Shown: positions 1-3,327 of the stretch, one piece after another
Layout: every line of letters begins with the position of its first letter
Position numbering within the stretch: the stretch's first letter is position 1
From: Synergistaceae bacterium
GTDB taxonomy: Bacteria > Synergistota > Synergistia > Synergistales > Aminobacteriaceae
Direction of reading: 5' to 3'
Assembly (NCBI GenBank): GCA_031270755.1
Contig: JAISWV010000145.1
Location: forward strand, 1-5,201
Length of the DNA: 5,201 nucleotides
The notes under the pieces: generated by a model
Databases searched by the model: none
What the model was told of the DNA's origin: nothing
The model's input: only the letters and a program-made list of their open reading frames with translations
Program-made: the position numbers and the translations under genes

Positions 1-81
1 AGGGTCAAGAGATTTGAGTTTCGCAGAGAAGGACTGGCTCTTATAGGCAAAGACAACGAAGAGATCATCTTGAAACGCTGA
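1..81 (+). CDS. Possible 3' end of an unidentified protein gene (partial)
   Basis: Frame 1 is open from the first base to a TGA at 79-81 and encodes 26 residues rich in charged amino acids, starting RVKRFEFRRE and ending in EEIILKR. The other two forward frames close within this stretch. The composition (alternating basic/acidic residues with short beta-like hydrophobic patches) looks like a genuine C-terminus. A faint resemblance to the last strands of S24/LexA-type repressor peptidases (a VKRF-type strand, then a DN turn) is only an impression. The start lies outside the window, so the family cannot be assigned. A chance open frame of this length is also possible. Confidence 0.3.
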   Translation, partial: RVKRFEFRREGLALIGKDNEEIILKR

Positions 82-174
82 CTCTCGCGGGTCTCGCGAC
101 GCACTGAACTGCCACCGGCTGAAATCCACAGGACATGGTGATGAAGACGTGCCACGCGCCGGGAATCAGCCCAG

Positions 175-381
175 TCACCTGGGCTCCGAGTGAGGAGGAA
201 CGGATTCCTGCGTAGGCTCGGGGCCGGGTGTCGGTGTGGGCGCCGCCCCACCGCTCGTCACCATGACGATGTAGGCCGCTGTGCTGCCGGTGGTGTTGTC
301 GCGGACGAGAATACCGGTCGTCCCCGGTCCCACCGCTGTCATCGTGTTCTGCGAACCATTCCCGTACCCTACCGCGGGCAC
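175..381 (-). CDS. Hypothetical Gly/Thr/Asn-rich protein, possible phage-type remnant
   Basis: This 68-residue frame begins at a GTG (381-379) and ends at 175. It has a Gly/Thr/Asn/Val-rich first part (for example AVGPGTTGILVRDNTTGST) and then a Pro/Thr/Glu-rich tail (APTPTPGPEPTQES). The first part has the look of a beta-rich phage fibre, capsid decoration or surface protein; the tail looks like a linker or disordered end. No Shine-Dalgarno precedes the GTG. The frame stays open for about 20 codons upstream, to an in-frame TGA, without an ATG. Those codons also read like protein (AVITARRFV), which suggests the 3' part of an older, longer gene that lost its start. The opposite strand also carries an open frame here, so coding is not certain. 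I recognise no family. Confidence 0.25.
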   Translation of the reverse strand: MPAVGYGNGSQNTMTAVGPGTTGILVRDNTTGSTAAYIVMVTSGGAAPTPTPGPEPTQESVPPHSEPR

Positions 382-468
382 GAAGCGGCGCGCCGTTATA
401 ACCGCGGAAGGGCGTGTACCGTCTCCAAGCGGAAATCATCGAGGGCGTGCAGGCGATAGCGTGAGACG

Positions 469-477
469 TGGTATAAT
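469..477 (+). promoter_or_regulatory. Extended -10 promoter (TGGTATAAT)
   Basis: A consensus -10 (TATAAT, 472-477) is preceded by TG at the extended -10 position. No good -35 lies 16-18 bases upstream, but extended -10 promoters often work without one. Transcription would start near 484 and run toward the hydrophobic peptide gene on the opposite strand. No convincing long gene lies downstream, so a small RNA is the simplest product. Confidence 0.45.
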
Positions 478-483
478 ACATCT

Positions 484-659
484 AAAGGAATGGCCGCCTG
501 GGAGAGGTCAGATGGTTGTTTCTGGGCTGCCGAAGCGGGGCGCACACCCCACCTCGGACTTACGCCCTACGGTAGGTTAGAGATAGGACCATAGAATACG
601 GATTAGTTCCGCAAGAGCTAGTAGAAGCTGTAGAATAGCGACTACTAGCTTGATTTTTT
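484..659 (+). ncRNA. Candidate antisense RNA facing the small hydrophobic peptide gene
   Basis: The proposed RNA would run from the extended -10 at 469-477 to the terminator-like hairpin and T run at 616-659, about 175 bases. It overlaps the whole 3' portion of the opposite-strand peptide gene (577-658). That convergent, 3'-overlapping layout is used by Gram-positive type I antitoxins such as RatA (TxpA) and SR4 (BsrG). It contains a strong hairpin at 530-557: arms CCGAAGCGGGG and CCCCACCTCGG, two mismatches, six-base loop. Read-through to the second terminator at 772-795 would also cover the toxin leader and Shine-Dalgarno. A 22-codon open frame (512-580, ATG behind GGGAGAGG) lies inside it and could be translated instead. 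The whole entity is inferred from the promoter, structure and terminator only. Confidence 0.3.
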
Positions 660-672
660 CTTCCACGCCCAT
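577..672 (-). CDS. Small hydrophobic peptide, TisB-like / type I toxin candidate
   Basis: This is a 31-residue peptide: a short charged head (MGVEEKIK), then one long Leu/Ile/Val/Ala helix with isolated Gln, Glu and Arg, ending WSYL. Such a peptide should insert into the inner membrane. Residues 8-17 (KLVVAILQLL) match 8 of 10 positions of KLIVAALQLL in E. coli TisB (29 residues), as I recall it. Two short Leu-rich peptides can match by chance, so this is suggestive only. I chose ATG 672-670 because AGGGGGTGA, a near-perfect Shine-Dalgarno, lies about five bases upstream; the frame stays open 30 codons further upstream but without such a site. The leader hairpin, extended -10 promoter and possible antisense RNA fit a type I toxin. 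A phage holin-like or other regulatory membrane peptide is the main alternative. Confidence 0.55.
   Translation of the reverse strand: MGVEEKIKLVVAILQLLLALAELIRILWSYL
616..659 (+). terminator. Terminator-like hairpin inside the small peptide gene
   Basis: Perfect 9-bp arms AGCTAGTAG (616-624) and CTACTAGCT (642-650) are followed by TGA and six T (654-659). The 17-base centre can add a three-pair inner stem (GCT/AGC). In the + direction this resembles a Rho-independent terminator with an AU-rich stem of moderate strength and a large loop. It would end the candidate antisense RNA within the toxin coding sequence. On the - strand the same arms form a hairpin inside the coding region of the toxin mRNA. 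Confidence 0.4.
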
Positions 673-678
673 TTTCTC

Positions 679-709
679 ACCCCCTTTCGGGGGCTGTACC
701 CCAGACAGC
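679..709 (-). promoter_or_regulatory. Leader hairpins masking the small peptide ribosome binding site
   Basis: Read on the - strand, CCCCC (693-689), GAAA (688-685) and GGGGG (684-680) form a five-GC-pair stem capped by a GNRA tetraloop, with an outer G-U pair (694/679). The GGGGG is the core of the Shine-Dalgarno AGGGGGTGA, so the ribosome site is paired. Just upstream, GCTGT (709-705) and ACAGC (697-693) form a second stem that abuts the first. Its loop carries GGGG (702-699), which could instead pair with the CCCC and free the Shine-Dalgarno, giving two mutually exclusive folds. Confidence 0.55.
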
Positions 710-745
710 TCACTCGAATGTTCCCGAGCGCCTCTCCTAGCGGAT

Positions 746-754
746 AGTATAGCA
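746..754 (-). promoter_or_regulatory. Extended -10 promoter (TGCTATACT) for the small peptide
   Basis: On the - strand TATACT (751-746) is preceded by TG at the extended -10 position. A clear -35 is missing. Transcription would start near 739 and give a leader of roughly 67 bases before the peptide ATG at 672, containing the masking hairpins. No recognisable LexA box of the GAAC-N4-GTTC type was found over it. Confidence 0.45.
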
Positions 755-771
755 GATGACACAAATTCGAG

Positions 772-795
772 GTTTGCCTTTGGGCGGGCTTTTTT
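772..795 (+). terminator. Rho-independent terminator, + strand
   Basis: GTTTGCC (772-778) pairs with GGCGGGC (783-789) through four Watson-Crick and three G-U pairs, with a TTTG loop, followed directly by six T (790-795). It is oriented for transcription moving rightward, out of the small-peptide locus toward the antitoxin gene. It could end an extended antisense RNA and insulate the TacA-like promoter at 941. In the - direction there is no U tract. Confidence 0.55.
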
Positions 796-916
796 GGGTC
801 AAGGCTCAGGGGGCAGAGCTCTCTTCCGCCGCATCGCTGCTTCCCGCGACGATATATCCTCCATCCGGCGTCTGCTGGATTGAAGCCGCATAACCATATG
901 AAAGGATGGGCACGGA

Positions 917-929
917 CGCGCAATGCGCG
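917..929. repeat. Short perfect palindrome CGCGCA-A-TGCGCG
   Basis: Six-base arms flank a single central base, 12 bases before the -35 of the antitoxin promoter. It might be a protein-binding site, or just GC-rich coincidence. The remainder of 796-940 shows no gene, RNA or promoter that I can support. Confidence 0.2.
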
Positions 930-940
930 GCTTCGAAAGC

Positions 941-967
941 TTGACAAGTATATCTTTCTGATATACT
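941..967 (+). promoter_or_regulatory. Promoter of the RHH-GNAT module
   Basis: A consensus -35 TTGACA (941-946) is followed by TATACT (962-967) with a short 15-base spacer, or by TACTTT (964-969) with an ideal 17-base spacer. Either places the start of transcription around 974-977, shortly before the antitoxin Shine-Dalgarno AAGGAG (987-992) and ATG (1000). The surrounding AT-rich tract supports promoter function. Confidence 0.65.
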
Positions 968-968
968 T
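946..968. promoter_or_regulatory. Perfect 9-bp dyad, likely antitoxin operator
   Basis: AAGTATATC (946-954) and GATATACTT (960-968) are exact inverted copies separated by five bases. The dyad fills the -35/-10 spacer and includes the -10. Ribbon-helix-helix antitoxins of this class (TacA, AtaR) repress their own promoters by binding such palindromes, so this is the expected autoregulation site. Binding there would block RNA polymerase. Confidence 0.6.
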
Positions 969-999
969 TTAGATAAATTCATGAGGAAGGAGAGTACAA

Positions 1000-1296
1000 A
1001 TGCCTGCTAATCCTACGACTATTAGAATGGACGATTATACAAAAGCTGTACTTGACATGGCCGCCAAGTATACGAACCAAACCCGTTCGACTTTCGTTTT
1101 ATCTGTTGCCAGAGAGCGGGCCGAGGCCATTATTCAAGAGCGTTACGCGACCATGCGCGAAGTTGCGCCGATGATCTTGAGTCCGAGGGACAGTAAAATA
1201 TTTCTTGAAGCTCTCGAACGAGACTACGAGCCATCGCCGGCCCTTCTTGACTTGAAAAAGCGTTACGACTCGCTTGACATTGTGGATGAAACCTAG
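1000..1296 (+). CDS. DUF1778 ribbon-helix-helix antitoxin (TacA-like)
   Basis: This 98-residue protein has an N-terminal ribbon-helix-helix DNA-binding domain: strand TTIRMDDY at residues 6-13, then two helices to about residue 50. Its C-terminal toxin-neutralising segment includes LSPRDSKIFLEALE (about 60-73) and a Pro-containing stretch before the final helix, typical of DUF1778 proteins such as TacA and AtaR. These wrap around and inactivate a GNAT toxin that acetylates aminoacyl-tRNA, and repress their own operon. The ATG is supported by AAGGAG seven bases upstream, a TTGACA promoter and a dyad operator. The gene is full length and shows no lesion. Only two bases separate its stop from the GTG of the frameshifted partner, so the pair was once cotranscribed. 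Third positions are more AT-rich than in the mgl genes, consistent with acquisition. Confidence 0.88.
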   Translation: MPANPTTIRMDDYTKAVLDMAAKYTNQTRSTFVLSVARERAEAIIQERYATMREVAPMILSPRDSKIFLEALERDYEPSPALLDLKKRYDSLDIVDET

Positions 1297-1298
1297 CC

Positions 1299-1830
1299 GT
1301 GCAACTCTATATCAATCTTCTCGACGACACGCACGACAGGGCGGATTTTAGTTGCGGCGTTCCCGAACTCGACGCTTACATTAAGACACAAGCCGGGCAA
1401 GACGCGCGCCGCAATTTATCATCCGTATTTGTCTTGGCTGAGGATAGGATTAAGGTTTTGGGTTTTTACACTCTGTCGCAATTTGCTGTTGATTACGATG
1501 GACTTTCCAGAGGCGGTCGCGAAGAAGCTTCCGCCGAAAAGAAAAGTTCCCTGCACTTTGCTTGGGCGTCTTGCGGTCGATCAGCGCTATCGTAATTTGA
1601 ATTATGGCTGTGCCCTGCTGTTTCATGCTCTGGCAAAAGCGAGAGAGATCAGTCGTGATGTTGCCTCTTTTGCCGTCATTGTTGACGCAAAGAACGACAA
1701 AAGCAAGCATTTTTACCAGAAATACGATTTCCAAGAATTCAGAGATGCTCCTTTGCGGCTTTTCATAACAATCAAGGGATTGGAGGGAAAATTGAAAGTA
1801 TGGCCCGATAAGGCGAGGCCCACGGGGTAA
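1299..1830 (+). pseudogene. GNAT acetyltransferase toxin (TacT-like), frameshifted
   Basis: The sequence matches a TacT/AtaT-type toxin, which acetylates the amino group of charged tRNA, but it is split between two frames. GTG 1299 opens one that reads through SCGVPELDAYIK, AGQDARR and VLGFYTLS, then turns into nonsense and stops at 1593-1595. The family pattern resumes one base over with DFPEAVAKKLP, LLGRLAVDQRYR, VIVDAKND and FYQKYDF, ending at TAA 1828-1830. Dropping one base near 1497-1502 (the GG at 1500-1501 fits best) restores a product of about 176 residues, normal for the family. The acetyl-CoA loop reads RNLNYG where R/QxxGxG is expected, and the FYxxYGF region reads YDF, though its tyrosine remains. 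The altered motifs favour real decay over a sequencing error. An ATG at 1498 could make only a 110-residue C-terminal fragment and lacks a Shine-Dalgarno. Confidence 0.82.
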
Positions 1831-1856
1831 AACGTGAGCTTCGTGAATGACTGCGA

Positions 1857-2012
1857 ATGCCAAGTTGCGGATATACCCCCGTTGACCCCCGCGTGTTCAT
1901 ACTCTGCTTCGACAAGCCCCACGCAGTTGAAACTCCCAAATTGGCCCTTTACGAAGTCTTCGTGCAGATAACCGGAATCGAAACCAATGTACTGTCAAAC
2001 GCGGGCGGATAA
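1857..2012 (+). pseudogene. Unidentified 51-residue fragment, probably a gene remnant
   Basis: An ATG at 1857-1859 opens a 51-codon frame ending at TAA 2010-2012. The translation looks like real protein: VDPRVFILCFDKPH followed by KLALYEVFVQITGIETNV, with strand-like and helix-like patches and codon use like the GC-rich genes to the right. There is no Shine-Dalgarno before the ATG, and an in-frame TGA lies three codons upstream, so it is more likely the 3' end of a disrupted gene than an intact small gene. I recognise no family. It begins 26 bases after the frameshifted toxin gene, which may mark an insertion boundary. Chance coding is the alternative. Confidence 0.3.
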
Positions 2013-2021
2013 TATCCGCCC
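2003..2021. repeat. Perfect 19-base dyad GGGCGGATA-A-TATCCGCCC
   Basis: Nine-base arms are exact inverted copies around one central base, overlapping the TAA at 2010-2012. As RNA it folds into a seven-pair GC-rich stem with a five-base loop. No T run follows on either strand, so it is not a standard terminator. It could be a relic terminator, a stabilising 3' hairpin, or a binding site for a dimeric regulator. CCACGTGG (2022-2029), another palindrome, abuts it. Confidence 0.45.
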
Positions 2022-2039
2022 CCACGTGGATGGGGTTGA

Positions 2040-2083
2040 GCGGGGTCAATCCCGCACGACGGTTTGGCGGAAATTATTCCAAA
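2040..2083. repeat. Small inverted repeats upstream of the mgl promoter
   Basis: GCGGG (2040-2044) pairs with CCCGC (2051-2055). TTTGG (2063-2067) pairs with CCAAA (2079-2083), enclosing GGAA-ATTA-TTCC (2069-2080). The second resembles the GGAATA/TATTCC dyad over the mglB -10 and may be a further binding site of the same regulator. Between 2013 and 2134 I see no gene. Confidence 0.25.
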
Positions 2084-2134
2084 TGAATTGGCGAGATGAT
2101 TGTTTTTACCAAAAATAAATATCCATCCCCGGTC

Positions 2135-2163
2135 TTGACAAACGATTTGCGGTAGGGAATACT
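2135..2163 (+). promoter_or_regulatory. Promoter of the mglBAC operon
   Basis: TTGACA (2135-2140), an exact -35, is followed after 17 bases by AATACT (2158-2163), a four-of-six match to the -10 consensus. Transcription would begin near 2170, leaving a leader of about 80 bases before the mglB ATG. The modest -10 suits a regulated promoter. Confidence 0.6.
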
Positions 2164-2170
2164 ATATTCC
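2156..2170. promoter_or_regulatory. Dyad GGAATA-CTA-TATTCC, possible mgl operator
   Basis: Perfect six-base arms with a three-base centre cover the -10 element and the expected transcription start. This is a classic position for a repressor of a sugar-transport operon. A looser copy, GAAT(7)ATTC, lies at 2206-2220 in the leader, and GGAA-ATTA-TTCC lies at 2069-2080. No regulator gene is in the window, so its identity is unknown. Confidence 0.4.
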
Positions 2171-2250
2171 GTTTCAGTTCTTTTGCGTATCCGCGCACGC
2201 GGCGGGAATCCAAACAATTCAACAAAAACATTTTTAGGGAGGTCATAACC

Positions 2251-3252
2251 ATGAAATCGAGTTCGAACCGTATTACAGCTATCGTCTGTGCGATGATCGT
2301 TTGTCTTTTCGCGGGGGTTGCGTCAGCCGCGGCTCCGAACATCGGGGTGCTCATCTACAAATATGACGACACCTACATTTCCACCGTCCGCAACGCGCTG
2401 ACCAAGGCGCTGGACGGCAAAGCCGCGATAACCATGCAGGACGGCAAGGGCGACCAGGCCACGCAGAACGACCAGCTCGACGTCATGATATCGAAAAAAA
2501 TGAACGGGCTCATCGTGAACATGGTGGACGCGCAGGCGGCGGCCGGAGTCCTGGAGAAGATCAAAGCCGCGGGGATTCCCGTCGTATTCTTCAACCGCGA
2601 GCCCAACCTCGATGTCCTCAAGACCTACGACAAGGCCGTATTCGTGGGGACGAACGCGGCGGACGCGGGCAGGATGCAGGGAGACATCATCAAACAGATA
2701 TGGGAGGGCAGCAAGGCCGTCGACCTCAACGGCGACGGCAAGTTCCAGTACGTCATGTTCAAGGGCGAGCCCGACAACCCGGAGGCCATAGCCAGGACCG
2801 AGTTCAGCGTCAAACAGGCGGTGGAAAAGGGAGTCGTCATGGAGCAGATTGGCCAGACCTTCGTCTGTAACTGGGACACCGCCCTGGCCCAGCAGGCAAT
2901 GGAATCCGCGCTGGCCGCCAACGAGGGCAAGATCGAGCTGGTCATCGCCAACAACGACTCGATGGCTATGGGCGCAATCGCGGCGCTCTCCAACGTGGGC
3001 TACAACATAGAGGGCGGCGGCAAGTTCATCCCGGTCATCGGGGTCGACGCGACCGACCAAGCCATCGACGCCATCGGCAAGGGGATCATGAGCGCCACCG
3101 TCAAACAGGACGGAGAAGCGATGGGGCAAGCCGTATCCACGATAATCCTCAACATGATCGCCGGCAAAGCGCCCCTCGACGGGACCAGCTACCAGTACGA
3201 CGACAGCGGCATAGCGGTCCGCATTCCGTATTCACCTTTCATGGGCAAATAA
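2251..3252 (+). CDS. mglB: D-galactose/glucose periplasmic binding protein
   Basis: This 333-residue protein captures sugar in the periplasm and delivers it to MglA-MglC. Residues 1-26 form a Sec signal peptide (basic start, hydrophobic core, ASA cleavage motif) without a lipobox, so a soluble periplasmic protein is expected. It aligns end to end with E. coli MglB: IGVLIYKYDD (31-40), PVVFFNREP (110-118), KGEP (171-174), NWDTA (207-211), IANNDSMAMGA (232-242) and IGVDA (263-267). The Ca2+ loop DLNGDGKFQ (158-166) and a Glu before the ANND motif (229) are kept. By alignment to remembered E. coli positions, sugar-contacting D40, N115, R182, W208, N235 and D266 are retained. F16 is replaced by Tyr42, H152 by Asn176, D154 by Glu178 and N256 by Gln286, so specificity may differ. 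Shine-Dalgarno AGGGAGGT (2236-2243) lies seven bases before the ATG. It is the first gene of the operon. Confidence 0.93.
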   Translation: MKSSSNRITAIVCAMIVCLFAGVASAAAPNIGVLIYKYDDTYISTVRNALTKALDGKAAITMQDGKGDQATQNDQLDVMISKKMNGLIVNMVDAQAAAGVLEKIKAAGIPVVFFNREPNLDVLKTYDKAVFVGTNAADAGRMQGDIIKQIWEGSKAVDLNGDGKFQYVMFKGEPDNPEAIARTEFSVKQAVEKGVVMEQIGQTFVCNWDTALAQQAMESALAANEGKIELVIANNDSMAMGAIAALSNVGYNIEGGGKFIPVIGVDATDQAIDAIGKGIMSATVKQDGEAMGQAVSTIILNMIAGKAPLDGTSYQYDDSGIAVRIPYSPFMGK

Positions 3253-3262
3253 GACGCGTTAC

Positions 3263-3295
3263 GGGGGGCTTGATTTCAACTTGATCGAGCCCCCT
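3263..3295 (+). promoter_or_regulatory. Strong intercistronic hairpin between mglB and mglA
   Basis: GGGGGCTTGAT (3264-3274) pairs with ATCGAGCCCCC (3284-3294): 11 pairs including one G-U, plus an outer G-U at 3263/3295 and a nine-base loop. It starts 10 bases after the mglB stop. The following TATTCATATAAA is AT-rich but not a T run, so it is probably a partial terminator or a block to 3' decay. Either would leave extra mglB message, the usual arrangement for binding proteins. Confidence 0.65.
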
Positions 3296-3311
3296 ATTCA
3301 TATAAACGCGC

Positions 3312-3326
3312 GGGGAGATGGTCTCC
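3312..3326 (+). promoter_or_regulatory. mglA Shine-Dalgarno inside a small hairpin
   Basis: The mglA ribosome site GGGGAG (3312-3317) lies 10 bases before the ATG at 3328. GGAGA (3314-3318) is an exact inverted copy of TCTCC (3322-3326) with a three-base loop, so most of the site can be paired. This would lower initiation at mglA relative to mglB. The stem is short and may be only marginally stable. Confidence 0.4.
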
Positions 3327-3327
3327 G

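Noticed and set aside
83..98. Direct repeat TCTCGCG...TCTCGCG as a possible attachment site or CRISPR-like unit
   Set aside because: It has only two 7-base copies, two bases apart, in GC-rich DNA. There is no further copy and no array.
65..481. A 138-codon - strand open frame
   Set aside because: Its Arg/His-rich translation lacks any domain-like pattern and overlaps the more protein-like frame at 175-381. Length comes from GC-rich sequence with few stops.
281..580. A 99-codon + strand open frame opposite the Gly/Thr-rich - strand frame
   Set aside because: It has no ribosome site at its first ATG, its composition is Pro/Arg-heavy, and it looks like the antisense of the - strand frame. Only its last 22 codons (512-580) have a plausible ribosome site.
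711..732. A LexA-type SOS box near the small-peptide promoter, since TisB is SOS-controlled
   Set aside because: GAACATTCGAGT on the - strand matches only half of GAAC-N4-GTTC, so SOS control is not supported.
645..947. A 100-codon - strand open frame over the small-peptide leader
   Set aside because: It crosses the terminator, promoter and leader hairpin in a frame different from the 31-codon peptide, and has a Cys/Arg-rich chance-like composition.
1480..1510. Programmed ribosomal frameshift in the GNAT toxin
   Set aside because: I see no slippery heptamer, downstream hairpin or internal Shine-Dalgarno at the frame change. Motif decay elsewhere in the gene favours a mutation.
2323..3129. 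A 268-codon - strand open frame opposite mglB
   Set aside because: It is an antisense shadow of mglB, with a composition dictated by mglB codons.
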